DNA of 64,000 nt from Micromonospora narathiwatensis (GCF_900089605.1 NZ_LT594324.1:4650001-4714000), one strand, 5' to 3'; positions 9,874 to 22,535 are shown, counted from the first letter of the stretch. Numbers and translations are program-made. Notes: a model not told the origin generated them from the sequence alone.

Positions 9874-10238
9874 AACACCTCCGGCGCGAGAGAGATGATC
9901 TTCATGAACCGCTTGTCCCGCAGCTCACGACCCACCGGGCCGAAGATACGGGTACCGCGCGGGTCCCCACCGTCCTTGATGATGACGGCGGCGTTCTCGT
10001 CGAAGCGGATGTACGAGCCGTCCGGCCGCCGCCGCTCCTTGGCGGTGCGAACGACGACGGCCTTGACGACGTCGCCCTTCTTCACACCGGCACCGGGGAT
10101 CGCGTCCTTGACCGTGGCCACGATGACGTCGCCGATGCTCGCGTAGCGCCGACCGGAGCCACCGAGAACGCGGATGCACAGGATCTCCCGGGCACCCGTG
10201 TTGTCGGCGACGCGCAGTCGCGACTCCTGCTGAATCAC
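9870..10238 (-). CDS. rplN: 50S ribosomal protein L14 (uL14)
   Basis: Subunit-interface protein of the 50S. 122 residues, [20 protein letters not shown] at the N-terminus and the family signature ending [10 protein letters not shown]. It starts with GTG at 10238-10236, preceded by AGGAG six bases upstream. The 99-base gap to rpsQ is the largest within this part of the operon but contains no hairpin I would call a terminator. Confidence 0.97.
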   Translation of the reverse strand: MIQQESRLRVADNTGAREILCIRVLGGSGRRYASIGDVIVATVKDAIPGAGVKKGDVVKAVVVRTAKERRRPDGSYIRFDENAAVIIKDGGDPRGTRIFGPVGRELRDKRFMKIISLAPEVL

Positions 10239-10337
10239 GTCTATCTCCTATGTCTGCCGGTTCTCCGGCCGCCGCGCGGGCGGCCGGAGCCTGGCGGAAC
10301 CTGCGCCCGACCGATGCCGGCCGAGCTCGAGCCTTCG

Positions 10338-10616
10338 CTACTTGGCCTTCTCGAGGATCTCCACGAGCCGCCACCGCTTGGTGGCGGACAGCGGCCGGGT
10401 CTCCATGATCAGGACCCGGTCGCCGATGCCGGCCGAGTTCTGCTCGTCATGCACCTTCAGCTTGCTGGTCCGGCGCATGATCTTGCCGTACAGCGCGTGC
10501 TTGACCCGGTCCTCGACCTCGACCACGACGGTCTTTTCCATCTTGTCGCTGACCACGAGGCCCTCACGCACCTTGCGGCGGGCCCGCGCGGTGGCGGCGG
10601 TGGTGTTCTCACTCAT
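10338..10616 (-). CDS. rpsQ: 30S ribosomal protein S17 (uS17)
   Basis: Primary 16S rRNA-binding protein with an OB-fold. 92 residues; a short, alanine-rich N-terminal extension precedes the core [23 protein letters not shown] at 10616-10614 lies in an ATGA overlap of four bases with the rpmC stop, so translation is coupled. Confidence 0.97.
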   Translation of the reverse strand: MSENTTAATARARRKVREGLVVSDKMEKTVVVEVEDRVKHALYGKIMRRTSKLKVHDEQNSAGIGDRVLIMETRPLSATKRWRLVEILEKAK

Positions 10617-10849
10617 GATGCAGTCACCTCAGTCGGCGCGGCCGAGAGACCCAGCTCACGCTCACGCATGATCGTGTAGATCCGGGCGATCTCCCGACGG
10701 ATGACCTGCAGCCGCCGGTTGTTGTCAAGCTGCCCGGTTGCGGCCTGCACGCGGAGGTTGAACAGCTCCGCCTTCGCCTCACGCAGCTTCGTGACCAGCT
10801 CCTCCTCGGAGAGCTCACGCAGCTCGGAGGCCTTGACGCCCGCTGCCAT
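10613..10849 (-). CDS. rpmC: 50S ribosomal protein L29 (uL29)
   Basis: Protein near the polypeptide exit tunnel, part of the docking site for nascent-chain factors. 78 residues forming two long helices, with [20 protein letters not shown] and the signature [18 protein letters not shown] at 10849-10847 overlaps the rplP stop by one base; its own stop overlaps the rpsQ start by four. Confidence 0.97.
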   Translation of the reverse strand: MAAGVKASELRELSEEELVTKLREAKAELFNLRVQAATGQLDNNRRLQVIRREIARIYTIMRERELGLSAAPTEVTAS

Positions 10850-11274
10850 CAGGATTCACCCACTTCGCGCGTAACAATGCGGCACTTCATCGGGAGCTTG
10901 TGGATCGCGCGACGCATCGCCTCTCGCGCGATCTGCTCGTTCGGGAAGGACATCTCGAAGAGAACCCGCCCCGGCTTGACGTTGGCGACCCACCACTCGG
11001 GCGAACCCTTACCGGAACCCATGCGGGTTTCCGCCGGCTTCTTGGTGAGCGCCTGGTCCGGGAAGATCGTGATCCAGACCTTGCCACCACGCTTGATGTG
11101 CCGGGTCATCGCGATACGCGCCGACTCGATCTGGCGGTTGGTCACGTACGCCGGCTCGAGAGCCTGGATCCCGAACTCGCCGAACACCACCCGGTTACCG
11201 CCCTTGGACGCGCCGTGGCGGTCCGGGTGGTGCGGCTTGCGGAAGCCCTTCGGGGGCTTGCGCGGCATCAGCAT
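10849..11274 (-). CDS. rplP: 50S ribosomal protein L16 (uL16)
   Basis: Late-assembly protein at the A site and peptidyl-transferase region. 141 residues, starting [20 protein letters not shown]; the leading MLxPR motif favours the ATG at 11274-11272 over one two codons later. The signature [20 protein letters not shown] is intact. It starts three bases after the rpsC stop. Confidence 0.97.
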   Translation of the reverse strand: MLMPRKPPKGFRKPHHPDRHGASKGGNRVVFGEFGIQALEPAYVTNRQIESARIAMTRHIKRGGKVWITIFPDQALTKKPAETRMGSGKGSPEWWVANVKPGRVLFEMSFPNEQIAREAMRRAIHKLPMKCRIVTREVGES

Positions 11275-11277
11275 CTG

Positions 11278-12162
11278 TCAGCCCTCCTGCTGCGTTTCTG
11301 CCGGCTGGGTAGCGGCCGGCTCGGACGCGGTCGCAGCGACAGCACCGGCGTCCACCGGCTCGCCGCTCGGCGTCTCGGCCTGCTGCGCGATGGTGGTCGC
11401 GGCAGCCCGGCCGGCCTCGGTGCCACCGGCGGTCGTGCCGGACGAACCCGACCGGCCACGGCGCGGCCGCTCGGGGCGGTCGCCGCGGTCACGACGCGGG
11501 CGGGACGGGCCGGCCTCGGCCGGAGCCTCCCGGCCCGGGACGGCGTCGCCCTTGTAGATCCAGACCTTCACGCCGATCCGGCCGAAGGTGGTACGGGCCT
11601 CGAAGAAGCCGTACTCGATGTTGGCCCGCAGCGTGTGCAGCGGAACCCGGCCCTCGCGGTAGAACTCGGTCCGGCTCATCTCGGCGCCGCCGAGACGGCC
11701 CGAGACCTGCACCCGGATGCCCTTGCAGACCGGGTTCTTCATCGCGGACTGCATCGCCTTGCGCATGGCCCGACGGAAGCTGACCCGGCTGGACAACTGC
11801 TCGGCGACGCCCTGGGCGACCAGCTGCGCGTCCGACTCGGGGCTCTTCACCTCGATGATGTTCAGCTGAACCTGCTTGCCGGTGAGCTTCTCCAGCTCGC
11901 CCCGGATCCGGTCGGCCTCCGCACCCTTACGGCCGATGACGATGCCCGGCCGGGCGGTGTGGATGTCGACGCGGACCCGGTCGCGGGTGCGCTCGATGTC
12001 GACCTTGGAGATGCCAGCGCGCTCCAGGCCCTTGGACATCATCCGGCGGATCTTGACGTCCTCGCCGATGTAGTCCTTGTAGAGCTTGTCCGCGAACCAG
12101 CGGGACTTCCAGTCGGTCGAGATGCCGAGCCGGAACCCGGTCGGGTGAACCTTCTGACCCAT
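11278..12162 (-). CDS. rpsC: 30S ribosomal protein S3 (uS3) with a long C-terminal tail
   Basis: 30S protein at the mRNA entry channel. 294 residues. Residues 1-210 are the normal two KH-like domains, including the KH motif [19 protein letters not shown]. After [11 protein letters not shown] comes a tail of about 80 residues, first rich in R/P/D/G and then in A/T/E/Q, that makes the protein about 60 residues longer than E. coli S3. Disordered tails are known in actinobacterial S3. ATG at 12162-12160 overlaps the rplV stop by one base. Confidence 0.97.
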   Translation of the reverse strand: MGQKVHPTGFRLGISTDWKSRWFADKLYKDYIGEDVKIRRMMSKGLERAGISKVDIERTRDRVRVDIHTARPGIVIGRKGAEADRIRGELEKLTGKQVQLNIIEVKSPESDAQLVAQGVAEQLSSRVSFRRAMRKAMQSAMKNPVCKGIRVQVSGRLGGAEMSRTEFYREGRVPLHTLRANIEYGFFEARTTFGRIGVKVWIYKGDAVPGREAPAEAGPSRPRRDRGDRPERPRRGRSGSSGTTAGGTEAGRAAATTIAQQAETPSGEPVDAGAVAATASEPAATQPAETQQEG

Positions 12163-12635
12163 TACTCGGCACCCTCCGTCGTGCTCTGCCCCTCAGCAGC
12201 CCCGGCTTGCGTCGCAGGCTCGGCCTTCTTCGCCGTCTCGGCCTTCTTCGCCGGCTTCTTCGGCGCGGCCGGCGCCACCGCCTCGACCGCCACGGTGATG
12301 TGGCAGGTGCGCTTGCGGATCCGGTACGCCCGGCCCTGCGCCCGCGGCTGGAACCGCTTCATGGTCGGGCCCTCGTCGACGAACGCCTCGCTGACGAGCA
12401 GCGCGTCGGGGTCCAGCCGCTCGTTGTTCTCCGCGTTGGCGATCGCGCTCGCGAGCACCTTGTAAACCTGCTCGCTCGCAGCCTGCGGCGCGAACTGCAG
12501 CACCGTGAGCGCCTCCTTCGCGGGCAGGCCGCGGACGAGGTTGACCACCCGGCGCGCCTTCATCGGCGAGATGCGCACGTGCCGCGCAACCGCCCGCGCG
12601 CCCGGAAGCACCGGAGCGTCGCCCTTTCCTGGCAT
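12162..12635 (-). CDS. rplV: 50S ribosomal protein L22 (uL22)
   Basis: Protein whose beta-hairpin lines the exit tunnel, a site of macrolide-resistance mutations. 157 residues: the normal core from [20 protein letters not shown] to [18 protein letters not shown] (about residue 117), then a tail of about 40 residues rich in A, K, E and T that is not part of the fold. The stop overlaps the rpsC start by one base. The tunnel hairpin sequence looks normal. Confidence 0.97.
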   Translation of the reverse strand: MPGKGDAPVLPGARAVARHVRISPMKARRVVNLVRGLPAKEALTVLQFAPQAASEQVYKVLASAIANAENNERLDPDALLVSEAFVDEGPTMKRFQPRAQGRAYRIRKRTCHITVAVEAVAPAAPKKPAKKAETAKKAEPATQAGAAEGQSTTEGAE

Positions 12636-12675
12636 CGCTGTAACCCCTTGTTCCTCTATCCGTATGCCCGCGGCG

Positions 12676-12957
12676 TCAGCGCCGGCGGCTCTTCCGGTCG
12701 TCCTTCTCGTGACCCTTGAACGTACGGGTCAGCGCGAACTCGCCGAGCTTGTGCCCGACCATGGCCTCGGTCACGAACACCGGGACGTGCTTGCGTCCGT
12801 CGTGCACGGCGATCGTGTGCCCGAGCATCTCGGGAATGATCGTCGAGCGCCGCGACCAGGTCTTGATGACGTTCTTCGAGCCCTTGTCGTTCTGCGTCTC
12901 CACCTTCTTGAGCAGGTGGTCGTCGACGAACGGGCCCTTCTTCAGGCTGCGAGGCAT
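12676..12957 (-). CDS. rpsS: 30S ribosomal protein S19 (uS19)
   Basis: 30S head protein. 93 residues, [20 protein letters not shown] at the N-terminus and [20 protein letters not shown] near the end. ATG at 12957-12955, 15 bases after the rplB stop, with a ribosome-binding site (GGAG) just upstream. A 40-base gap separates it from rplV. Confidence 0.97.
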   Translation of the reverse strand: MPRSLKKGPFVDDHLLKKVETQNDKGSKNVIKTWSRRSTIIPEMLGHTIAVHDGRKHVPVFVTEAMVGHKLGEFALTRTFKGHEKDDRKSRRR

Positions 12958-12972
12958 CTGTCAGCTCTCCTG

Positions 12973-13812
12973 TTAGCCGCGCTTGCGGGTGGCGTAGCGG
13001 CGGCGGACGATCAGCCGGTCGCTCGGCTGGCCCTTACGACGGGTGCGGCCCTCGGGCTTACCCTGCGGGTTGACCGGGTGGCGACCACCGGAGGTCTTAC
13101 CCTCACCACCACCGTGCGGGTGGTCGACCGGGTTCATCGCGACACCACGGACGGTCGGGCGCTTGCCCTTCCACCGCATCCGGCCGGCCTTACCCCAGTT
13201 GATGTTCGACTGGTCGGCGTTGCCGATCTCGCCGATGCTGGCGCGGCAGCGCACGTCGACCCGCCGGATCTCACCGGACGGCATGCGGAGGGTCGCGTAC
13301 GCGCCCTCACGGCCGAGCAGCTGGATGCCGACGCCGGCCGAACGGGCCAGCTTGGCGCCACCGCCCGGACGCAGCTCCACGTTGTGGATCGTGGTACCGA
13401 CCGGGATGTTGCGCAGCGGCAGGTTGTTGCCCGGCTTGATGTCGGCGCCCGGGCCCGACTCGACCGCGTCGCCCTGCTTCAGGTCCTTCGGCGCGATGAT
13501 GTAACGCTTCTCGCCGTCGGCGTAGTGCAGCAGCGCGATACGCGCGGTGCGGTTCGGGTCGTACTCGATGTGGGCGACCTTCGCCGGCACGCCGTCCTTG
13601 TCGACCCGCTTGAAGTCGATCAGACGGTACTGGCGCTTGTGACCGCCGCCGTGGTGCCGCGTGGTGATCCGGCCGTGGGCGTTGCGACCGCCCTTCTTCG
13701 GCAGCGGAGCCAGCAGCGACTTCTCAGGCGTCGACCGGGTGATCTCGGCGAAGTCGGCGACGCTCGAGCCACGCCGGCCCGGCGTCGTCGGCTTGTACTT
13801 ACGGATAGCCAT
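12973..13812 (-). CDS. rplB: 50S ribosomal protein L2 (uL2)
   Basis: Conserved large-subunit protein near the peptidyl-transferase centre, needed for subunit association. 279 residues. The signature [20 protein letters not shown], containing the essential histidine, is intact near residue 230. ATG at 13812-13810, 12 bases after the rplW stop. Confidence 0.98.
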   Translation of the reverse strand: MAIRKYKPTTPGRRGSSVADFAEITRSTPEKSLLAPLPKKGGRNAHGRITTRHHGGGHKRQYRLIDFKRVDKDGVPAKVAHIEYDPNRTARIALLHYADGEKRYIIAPKDLKQGDAVESGPGADIKPGNNLPLRNIPVGTTIHNVELRPGGGAKLARSAGVGIQLLGREGAYATLRMPSGEIRRVDVRCRASIGEIGNADQSNINWGKAGRMRWKGKRPTVRGVAMNPVDHPHGGGEGKTSGGRHPVNPQGKPEGRTRRKGQPSDRLIVRRRYATRKRG

Positions 13813-13824
13813 TGTCTACACCCC

Positions 13825-14127
13825 TCAGCTGACCGGGCCGCCGAAGGCCTCGATACGGTCACCGTCAGCCAGCTTCACCATCGCCCGCTTGGTGTCCTTG
13901 CGCTTTCCGAACCCGGTCTTGGTCCGCTTGCGCTTGCCCTCGCGGTTGAGCGTGTTGACCGTCAGGACGCGGACGTTGAAGATCTGCTCGATGGCGATCT
14001 TGATCGCGGTCTTGTTCGCGTCCGGGTGCACCAGGAACGTGTACCAGTTGCGGTTCAGCTCGCTGTAGCTCTTCTCCGAGACGACCGGCGCGACGATGAT
14101 GTCGCGCGGATCGGCGATCGTGCTCAC
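13825..14127 (-). CDS. rplW: 50S ribosomal protein L23 (uL23)
   Basis: Exit-tunnel protein that recruits trigger factor and SRP. 100 residues, with the family core [20 protein letters not shown] and the basic loop [20 protein letters not shown]. It starts with GTG at 14127-14125 in a GTGA overlap of four bases with the rplD stop. Confidence 0.97.
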   Translation of the reverse strand: MSTIADPRDIIVAPVVSEKSYSELNRNWYTFLVHPDANKTAIKIAIEQIFNVRVLTVNTLNREGKRKRTKTGFGKRKDTKRAMVKLADGDRIEAFGGPVS

Positions 14128-14774
14128 TTGCCACCCTCCTCGGTGGTCTCGGCGGGAACGCCCAGGAACTCGTCCAGGGCCTCCTTGGTGAAGACCACGT
14201 CGTCGGCCACCAGCACGTCGTACGTGTTGAGCTGGCCGGCCTCGATCAGGTGCACCCGCGGCTCGTTGCGCAGCGACACCCAGTTCAGCTCGTCGGTGCT
14301 GCCCAGCACGACCAGGACGCGCCGGGCGTCGGTCAGCTTCGCCAGCGTGGCCAGGGCGGCCTTGGTCGACGGCTTCTCGCCGGAGACGAACGCCTCGACG
14401 ACGTGCACCTGGCCGGCGCGGGCCCGGTCGGAGAGGGCGCCACGCAGGGCGGCGGCCTTCATCTTCTTCGGGGTGCGCTGGCTGTAGTCGCGCGGCACCG
14501 GGCCGTGGACCACGCCACCGCCGGCGAACTGCGGCGCGCGGGTCGAGCCCTGGCGGGCACGACCGGTGCCCTTCTGCTTGTACGGCTTCTTGCCTCCACC
14601 GGAGACCTCGCCGCGGGTCTTCGTCTTGTGCGTGCCCTGCCGGGCCGCCGCGAGCTGAGCCACCACGACCTGGTGCATCAGCGCGATGTTGGCCTGGGCG
14701 TCGAAGATGTCGGCCGGCAGCTCGACGGAGCCGCTCTTGGTGCCTTCGACGCTGAGGACGTCAACGGTGGTCAC
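14124..14774 (-). CDS. rplD: 50S ribosomal protein L4 (uL4)
   Basis: Exit-tunnel protein; in E. coli also the autogenous repressor of the S10 operon. 216 residues, with the tunnel-loop region [20 protein letters not shown] and the [14 protein letters not shown] motif. GTG start at 14774-14772, in a GTGA overlap with the rplC stop. Whether L4 controls this operon cannot be judged from the coding sequence; see the rpsJ leader entry. Confidence 0.97.
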   Translation of the reverse strand: MTTVDVLSVEGTKSGSVELPADIFDAQANIALMHQVVVAQLAAARQGTHKTKTRGEVSGGGKKPYKQKGTGRARQGSTRAPQFAGGGVVHGPVPRDYSQRTPKKMKAAALRGALSDRARAGQVHVVEAFVSGEKPSTKAALATLAKLTDARRVLVVLGSTDELNWVSLRNEPRVHLIEAGQLNTYDVLVADDVVFTKEALDEFLGVPAETTEEGGK

Positions 14775-15436
14775 TTGGCCACACCGCCCTTCTTCGCCTT
14801 GGTCTTGGCCGCGGTGCGGACCAGGACCAGCGCGCCCTTGGGGCCGGGAATGGCGCCACGGACGAGCAGGAGGTTGTTCTCGGTGTCGACCGCCTGGACG
14901 GTCAGGTTCTGGACGGTGTAGCGCACGCCACCCATCCGACCGGCCATCCGGGTGCCCTTGAAGACGCGGCCCGGGGTCGCGCAGGCGCCGATGGAGCCCG
15001 GCGAGCGGTGCTTGCGCTCGACACCGTGGCTGGCGCGCAGACCGTGGAAGCCGTGCCGCTTCATCGGGCCGGCGTAGCCCTTGCCCTTGGTCTTGCCGGT
15101 GACGTCGATCACGACGCCCGCGGGGAACTCCTCGACCGTGACCTCCTGGCCCGGCGAGTAGTCCGCGGCGTCGCTGGTGCGCAGCTCGACGATGTGCCGG
15201 CGCGGCGCGACATCCGCCTTGGCGTAGTGCCCGGCGACCGGCTTCTTGACCTTGCGCGGATTGATGGCCCCGTACGCCAGCTGGACCGCGGAGTAACCGT
15301 CCTTGTCGGCGCTACGAACCTGGCTCACGACGCACGGGCCGGCCTGAACCACGGTCACCGGAACAACGCGGTTGTTGTCCCAGACCTGGGTCATGCCGAG
15401 CTTTGCGCCCAGGATCCCCTTGACTTGCCTGTCCAT
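14771..15436 (-). CDS. rplC: 50S ribosomal protein L3 (uL3)
   Basis: Early assembly protein whose long loop reaches the peptidyl-transferase centre. 221 residues, [20 protein letters not shown] at the N-terminus and the conserved loop segment [23 protein letters not shown] at 15436-15434, 11 bases after the rpsJ stop. Its stop overlaps the rplD start by four bases. Confidence 0.98.
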   Translation of the reverse strand: MDRQVKGILGAKLGMTQVWDNNRVVPVTVVQAGPCVVSQVRSADKDGYSAVQLAYGAINPRKVKKPVAGHYAKADVAPRRHIVELRTSDAADYSPGQEVTVEEFPAGVVIDVTGKTKGKGYAGPMKRHGFHGLRASHGVERKHRSPGSIGACATPGRVFKGTRMAGRMGGVRYTVQNLTVQAVDTENNLLLVRGAIPGPKGALVLVRTAAKTKAKKGGVAK

Positions 15437-15447
15437 TTGTCCGGTCC

Positions 15448-15756
15448 CTACAGCTTGATCTCGATGTCGACGCCAGCCGGCAGGTCGAGGCGCATGAGCG
15501 AGTCGACCGTCTTCGGGGTCGGGTCGATGATGTCGATCAGACGCTTGTGCGTACGCATCTCGAAGTGCTCGCGCGAGTCCTTGTACTTGTGCGGCGAGCG
15601 GATAACGCAGAAACGGTTGATCTCCGTGGGCAGCGGCACCGGGCCAGCGACCTGCGCCCCGGTACGCGTCACCGTCTCGACGATCTTCCGAGCCGAGGAG
15701 TCGACGACCTCGTGGTCATAGGCCTTGAGCCGGATGCGGATCTTCTGTCCCGCCAT
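15448..15756 (-). CDS. rpsJ: 30S ribosomal protein S10 (uS10, NusE)
   Basis: 30S head protein, also NusE, which links NusG to the ribosome and acts in antitermination. 102 residues from ATG 15756-15754 ([20 protein letters not shown]); the open frame upstream lacks family similarity. It is the first gene of the S10 run. The 353 bases before it hold the leader and promoter described separately. Confidence 0.98.
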
Positions 15757-16109
15757 GGTGGCTTCTGTTCCTTCTCTCGATGCCGCTGTGTTGCGGGCGC
15801 CTGCACCGGCTGGCACAGGCCCACTTCCGCCGACCCCCGCGGTCGGGCGTGTCGCGCCCGTGGGCCGGGCTCCGCCCCGGGACTCCGAAGCGGTATTCCG
15901 ACCACGCGGTGGGTCATGGCGCCGATCGCGTTTCCGCGACCTGAACGCCGCGCGAGGGTGGTTGACCGCCAGGGGCAGCCAACCACCCTACGCGAGACCG
16001 TCGGTCACCCGGAGGTCCAGCATCACCGGACGCAGGCGACTGACCGTCGTTACGCAACCTGACTAGTATGCCGTACGACCGACGGCGACGCTAATCGGGG
16101 TTACCCAGC
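15757..16109 (-). promoter_or_regulatory. rpsJ (S10 operon) leader and candidate promoters
   Basis: There is no gene in these 353 bases. Bases 15836-15855 are a perfect 20-base match to the rpsL leader (20660-20679); on the minus strand it contains two competing short stems, GGGCG/CGCCC and CCCG/CGGG. Two promoter candidates read towards rpsJ: ATGACC (15917-15912) with a 16-base spacer to TACCGC (15895-15890), which places the shared element about 35 bases past the -10 as at rpsL; and TTAGCG (16094-16089) with 18 bases to CATACT (16070-16065). Neither is strong. Confidence 0.4.
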
Positions 16110-17303
16110 TCACTTGACGATCTTGGTGACGCGACCCGCGCCGACCGTACGGCCACCCTCCCGGATCGCGAACTTGAGGTTCTCCTCCATCGCGATGGGC
16201 TGGATCAGCTTCACGGTCATCGTGGTGTTGTCGCCCGGCATGACCATCTCGGTGCCCTCGGGCAGCGTGACGACGCCGGTGACGTCCGTGGTCCGGAAGT
16301 AGAACTGCGGACGGTAGTTCTGGAAGAACGGGGTGTGGCGGCCACCCTCCTCCTTGGAGAGGATGTAGACCGTCGCCTCGAACTCCGTGTGCGGGGTCGT
16401 GGTGCCCGGCTTGATGACGACCATGCCGCGCTCGACGTCCTCGCGCTTGATACCGCGCAGGAGCAGACCGACGTTCTCACCGGCCCGCGCCTCGTCCAGC
16501 AGCTTGCGGAACATCTCGATGCCGGTGCAGGTGGTCTTCATCGACTTCTCGCGGATGCCGACGATCTCCACCTCCTCGTTCGGCTTGAGGATGCCACGCT
16601 CGGCGCGGCCGGTCACCACGGTGCCACGGCCGGTGATCGTGAAGACGTCCTCGATGGGCATGAGGAACGGCTTCTCGGTCTCGCGCTCCGGCTGCGGGAT
16701 CGCGGTGTCGACGGCGTTCATCAGGTCCAGGAGCTTGCCGGTCCACTCCGGGTCGCCCTCGAGGGCCTTCAGCGCCGAGACCCGGACGACCGGCAGGTCG
16801 TCACCCGGGTACTCCTGCGAGGAGAGCAGCTCGCGGACCTCGAGCTCGACGAGCTCCAGGAGCTCCTCGTCGTCGACCATGTCGCTCTTGTTGAGCGCCA
16901 CGACGATGTACGGCACACCGACCTGACGGGCCAGCAGCACGTGCTCGCGGGTCTGCGGCATCGGGCCGTCGGTCGCCGCCACCACCAGGATCGCGCCGTC
17001 CATCTGCGCGGCACCGGTGATCATGTTCTTGATGTAGTCGGCGTGACCGGGGCAGTCGACGTGCGCGTAGTGCCGGTTCTCGGTCTGGTACTCGACGTGC
17101 GCGATGGAGATCGTGATACCACGAGCCTTCTCCTCCGGCGCCTTGTCGATCTCGTCGAACGGCGTGTACGGGTTCAGGTCCGGGTACTGGTCGTGCAGGA
17201 CCTTGGTGATGGCCGCCGTCAGCGTCGTCTTACCGTGGTCGATGTGACCAATGGTGCCGATGTTGACGTGCGGCTTAGTCCGCTCGAACTTCGCCTTCGC
17301 CAC
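16110..17303 (-). CDS. tuf: Elongation factor Tu
   Basis: GTPase that delivers aminoacyl-tRNA to the ribosome. 397 residues. G motifs: [10 protein letters not shown] (G1, isoleucine where valine is usual), [12 protein letters not shown] (G3), [10 protein letters not shown] (G4, NKSD instead of NKCD). Domains 2 and 3 follow. The start is GTG at 17303-17301 with AGGAGG six bases upstream. It is separated from fusA by 223 bases that contain a terminator, so it probably also has its own promoter, as in many actinobacteria. Confidence 0.99.
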   Translation of the reverse strand: MAKAKFERTKPHVNIGTIGHIDHGKTTLTAAITKVLHDQYPDLNPYTPFDEIDKAPEEKARGITISIAHVEYQTENRHYAHVDCPGHADYIKNMITGAAQMDGAILVVAATDGPMPQTREHVLLARQVGVPYIVVALNKSDMVDDEELLELVELEVRELLSSQEYPGDDLPVVRVSALKALEGDPEWTGKLLDLMNAVDTAIPQPERETEKPFLMPIEDVFTITGRGTVVTGRAERGILKPNEEVEIVGIREKSMKTTCTGIEMFRKLLDEARAGENVGLLLRGIKREDVERGMVVIKPGTTTPHTEFEATVYILSKEEGGRHTPFFQNYRPQFYFRTTDVTGVVTLPEGTEMVMPGDNTTMTVKLIQPIAMEENLKFAIREGGRTVGAGRVTKIVK

Positions 17304-17463
17304 TGGTGTCCTCCTGTGGACTTTCTTGGTTCGTTCGCCCCGGTGCGCCGGGTCGGCGCTTAGGACTCTGTCGACAGCCTTTCCGGCCTGACGGCCGGAG
17401 AGCCTTTGTGGGTTCTGCGGCGATGAAGCCTACAGGCCCGGATTCACACAACCCGACCGAGGT

Positions 17464-17493
17464 GGCCGCGGGCGGGAGATTCCTCCCGCGGCC
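17464..17493 (-). terminator. Hairpin terminator after fusA
   Basis: Perfect 9-bp arms GGCCGCGGG (17464-17472) and CCCGCGGCC (17485-17493) enclose a loop that can itself pair GGGAG with CTCCC, giving a long compact hairpin about 33 bases after the fusA stop. No U-run. It would uncouple tuf, at least partly, from the rpsL-rpsG-fusA transcript. Confidence 0.65.
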
Positions 17494-17526
17494 GGCCCCG
17501 GATCATCGGATCAGCTCAGGCGAGCG

Positions 17527-19623
<2,097 letters not shown>

Positions 19624-19698
19624 TTCAATCCCTACTTATCGTCGTCTCGACACAACTGGCGGCGGTTCCGGCGCCTTGTGGGCGCCGGAACCTGGGTG

Positions 19699-20169
19699 TT
19701 ACCAGCGGTAGTGCGCGAAGGCCTTGTTGGACTCGGCCATCTTGTGGGTGTCCTCGCGCCGCTTGACGGCGGCACCGAGGCCGTTGCTCGCGTCCAGCAG
19801 CTCGTTCATCAGCCGCTCGACCATGGTCTTCTCGCGCCGGGCGCGGGAGTAGGTGACCAGCCAGCGCAGACCCAGGGTGGTCGCCCGGGCCGGACGGACC
19901 TCGACCGGGACCTGGTAGGTGGCGCCACCGACGCGGCGGCTGCGCACCTCGAGGGTCGGCTTGACGTTGTCCATCGCCCGCTTCAGGGTGACGACCGGGT
20001 CGGTGCCGGACTTCTCGCGGCAGCCCTCGAGGGCCGCGTACACGATGCGCTCGGCGAGCTGACGCTTGCCGCGCAGCAGGATCTTGTTCACCAACTGGGT
20101 GACCAGCGGCGAGTTGTACACCGGGTCAGCGACCAGCGGCCGCCGCGGAGCGGGTCCCTTACGCGGCAT
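19699..20169 (-). CDS. rpsG: 30S ribosomal protein S7 (uS7)
   Basis: Primary 16S rRNA-binding protein of the 30S head. 156 residues from ATG 20169-20167 ([20 protein letters not shown]); the open frame upstream overlaps rpsL and is not used. Core motifs [20 protein letters not shown] and the C-terminal [14 protein letters not shown] are present. It starts one base after the rpsL stop. Confidence 0.98.
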   Translation of the reverse strand: MPRKGPAPRRPLVADPVYNSPLVTQLVNKILLRGKRQLAERIVYAALEGCREKSGTDPVVTLKRAMDNVKPTLEVRSRRVGGATYQVPVEVRPARATTLGLRWLVTYSRARREKTMVERLMNELLDASNGLGAAVKRREDTHKMAESNKAFAHYRW

Positions 20170-20170
20170 G

Positions 20171-20545
20171 TCAGCTCTTCTCCTTCTTGGCGCCGTAGCG
20201 GCTGCGCGCCTGCTTGCGGTTGCGGACACCCTGGGTGTCCAGCGAACCGCGGACGATCTTGTACCGCACACCGGGGAGGTCCTTCACCCGGCCGCCGCGG
20301 ACGAGCACGATCGAGTGCTCCTGCAGGTTGTGGCCGACGCCCGGGATGTACGCGGTCACCTCGATCTGGCTGCTGAGCTTGACACGAGCGACCTTGCGCA
20401 GCGCCGAGTTCGGCTTCTTCGGGGTGGTGGTGTACACGCGCGTGCACACGCCGCGCCGCTGAGGGGAACCCTTCAGCGCCGGGGTCTTGGTCTTGCTCGT
20501 CTTTGCCTGGCGGCCCTTGCGGACCAGCTGCTGGATCGTGGGCAC
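20171..20545 (-). CDS. rpsL: 30S ribosomal protein S12 (uS12)
   Basis: Decoding-centre protein. 124 residues. The two loops where streptomycin-resistance changes arise read [13 protein letters not shown] and [13 protein letters not shown], both wild type, so ribosomal streptomycin resistance is not predicted from this gene. The start is GTG at 20545-20543 with GGAG upstream. First gene of the str operon. Confidence 0.98.
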   Translation of the reverse strand: MPTIQQLVRKGRQAKTSKTKTPALKGSPQRRGVCTRVYTTTPKKPNSALRKVARVKLSSQIEVTAYIPGVGHNLQEHSIVLVRGGRVKDLPGVRYKIVRGSLDTQGVRNRKQARSRYGAKKEKS

Positions 20546-21062
20546 CGGGTTTCTCCGCTCCCTTCGGCCGCCGCTAAGCGACCGCGCCTTCTGCTCTAGC
20601 CGGCCTGTTGGACGGCTCTCCTACATTCCAACCGGCACCGCCTGACGACGGTCCCAGCACCCGCGGTCGGGCGTGTCGCCCGGATCACGGTCCGGGTACG
20701 CCGCTGACACGTCGTACCCGGTGTGTGTCACCGGCACACAACGTTCCACGTGCCGGATCTTTGGCTTTGATCGTGCGACCGCGCGATCACCGGCGGACCG
20801 GCTCCAGCGCACGCACGCATTGCCCGGGCTCGCCCGGGCACAAGGGGAAAGAGTACCTACCACAGCCGCGCAGGTCAAAACCGAGCGGCCCGGGAGAACC
20901 GCCTCGCGGTCCACCGGCCGATCACGTCTTGCCTGCCCGCCCCTGATGGGCACCTACAGCACCAGTGTACCGGCTTCCCCACCGGTCGACCCGGCGGCCC
21001 CGGTTCCGCCGGGGCCGCGGAACCGGGAGGTGCCGCGGGTCGCCCCCGGCGCCGTACCACCC
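20546..21062 (-). promoter_or_regulatory. rpsL leader with the shared 20-base element, and upstream spacer
   Basis: No gene is seen in these 517 bases. Bases 20660-20679 repeat exactly the 20-base element of the rpsJ leader. A promoter candidate reading towards rpsL is TTGTGT (20741-20736), 19 bases, TACGAC (20716-20711), which puts the element about 30 bases downstream of the -10 and a leader of about 160 bases before the GTG. The remaining 300 bases up to the DUF4190-type gene show nothing I can interpret. Confidence 0.4.
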
Positions 21063-21088
21063 ATTCGGGTGACCTTGGTCACCCGAAT
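21063..21088. terminator. Perfect 26-bp palindrome at the 3' end of the DUF4190-type gene
   Basis: ATTCGGGTGACC, two bases, GGTCACCCGAAT: 12-bp arms with no mismatch. It overlaps the last three codons and the stop of the minus-strand gene ending at 21079. Position suggests a terminator, symmetry also allows a protein-binding site. No U-run follows on either strand. Confidence 0.45.
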
Positions 21089-22059
21089 TGCAACGCCAGC
21101 GCCAGCGCCAGCCCGACCAGACTGAGCAGCAGCCCGACTCCCCCGCAGCTGAGGCCCGTCACCGCCAGGCCGTTCCCGGTGAACCGGACCGCCGGCGGCG
21201 GCGCCGGCCGCCGGATCTGCCGGCGGGCCAGCAGGCCGGCCACGATCGCGGCGCCGCCGGCGAGCGCACCGAGCACGGTGAACGCCCCGGCCGCCCACGC
21301 GCCGCCGGCCCTCGGCCCGGACAGGCCGAAGCAGAAGACCAGCACCGACACCAGGATCGAGGCGATCCCGCTCACCAGCGACCCGACGGCGAGCCCCGAG
21401 GTCACCGGGGGCACGTCGAGGTGGACCACGCCGAACGGGGTACCGGGCACCGGATCGACCCGCCGCGGCGGGCGCGGCGCCTCGCGCGGGGGCGCCGGCA
21501 CCGCTCCCGGTCGGGCGCCAGCGGCCGGCGGCGTCGGGGCCCAACCGCCGCCCGCCGGCGCGCTCCCCGGAGCCGCCCACCCGCCGCCGGACGCGGGCTG
21601 GCCCCCCGGGTACGCCCCGGGCGCCGCCCACCCTCCGCCGTAGGCCGGCTGCGGTCCGGGATACGGCCCCGGCTGCGCCGGCCCGGAATACCCCGGGTAC
21701 CCGGACGGGACACCGGGCGGCGAGTGCCCCGGCGAGGCGCCCGGAAACACCGGCCCCACGGGCGGGTACGGGCCGGCCGGCGGCCAGGGCTGCCCGGACG
21801 GCGGGGGCTGCGGGGTGACCGGTGGCGGGGCGTACCCCATGCCGGCGATCCCCGGCGGCGCGCTCGGCCCCCCGTCCGGCCCGGCCCCCGGCGCGGCCCA
21901 GGGCCCGGCGGGCTCGTTGCCTGACGGGTGTGCCGGGTGCGCGCCGCCCGGCGTGGCCCACGGGCCGGCGGGGGCGCTGCCCGGCGTCGACCCGGCGGGG
22001 TCCGGGCCGGTGACGGACCGGGTCGGATCGTCTCCCGGCGGCGGGGCCGGTTCCGTCAC
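21079..22059 (-). CDS. Proline-rich DUF4190-type membrane protein
   Basis: 326 residues from GTG 22059-22057, chosen for a strong AGGAGG five bases upstream. Residues 1-215 are a low-complexity region rich in P, G, A, Y and W with repeated GGGWAAPG and PYPPVGP units. The C-terminal ~100 residues hold two or three hydrophobic segments separated by a basic stretch (LLARRQIRRP), a DUF4190-like arrangement. Such proteins are widespread, unstudied actinobacterial membrane proteins. It lies between rpoC and rpsL on the same strand. Confidence 0.7.
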   Translation of the reverse strand: MTEPAPPPGDDPTRSVTGPDPAGSTPGSAPAGPWATPGGAHPAHPSGNEPAGPWAAPGAGPDGGPSAPPGIAGMGYAPPPVTPQPPPSGQPWPPAGPYPPVGPVFPGASPGHSPPGVPSGYPGYSGPAQPGPYPGPQPAYGGGWAAPGAYPGGQPASGGGWAAPGSAPAGGGWAPTPPAAGARPGAVPAPPREAPRPPRRVDPVPGTPFGVVHLDVPPVTSGLAVGSLVSGIASILVSVLVFCFGLSGPRAGGAWAAGAFTVLGALAGGAAIVAGLLARRQIRRPAPPPAVRFTGNGLAVTGLSCGGVGLLLSLVGLALALALQFG

Positions 22060-22166
22060 GAGCGCCTCCTGTCGACGTGGCTCGCCCGCCGCGCGGCGGA
22101 CACCGGCCAGGCTACCGTCGTGGGTCCCGACGGCGAGGCCGGGCGCGGGCGGCTTCCCCCGCGGGG

Positions 22167-22535
22167 TCAGTCGACGTTCGGGGCGTAGTCGTGCCCGAAG
22201 GGAGCGTCCGCCAGCCGGACCACCCCGATCACCACGGCCGCGACCACCGCGACCGCGAACAGGACCAGGCCGGTCCAGGCCAACTGCTCCCCGCGCCGCA
22301 GCCAGTCCCCGCCGGTCAGGAACCCACCCGAGGCGTACGCCTCCCGGCGGGCCTGCCGGGCGAGCCACAGGGCGATGGTCGACGGCACCACCCCGCCGAT
22401 GAAGAGCCCGGTGAACGCCCCGATCAGCCCCAGGGCGAAGACCGCACGGGCCTTCGTCGAGCGGACCGGCTCGGGGTCGAACGGATGGCGCGGCCCCTGC
22501 TGGGCGACGGGCACCTGCCCGGGCGCGGTCGTCAT
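22167..22535 (-). CDS. Small DUF4190-like membrane protein
   Basis: 122 residues from ATG 22535-22533 with a GGGGG stretch upstream; in-frame TTGs further upstream are less likely. Two hydrophobic segments (residues ~35-60 and ~85-110) flank the basic loop LWLARQARREAYASGG, the same plan as the C-terminal half of the next gene downstream, so the two are probably paralogous. It lies just beyond the rpoC terminator. Function unknown. Confidence 0.65.
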   Translation of the reverse strand: MTTAPGQVPVAQQGPRHPFDPEPVRSTKARAVFALGLIGAFTGLFIGGVVPSTIALWLARQARREAYASGGFLTGGDWLRRGEQLAWTGLVLFAVAVVAAVVIGVVRLADAPFGHDYAPNVD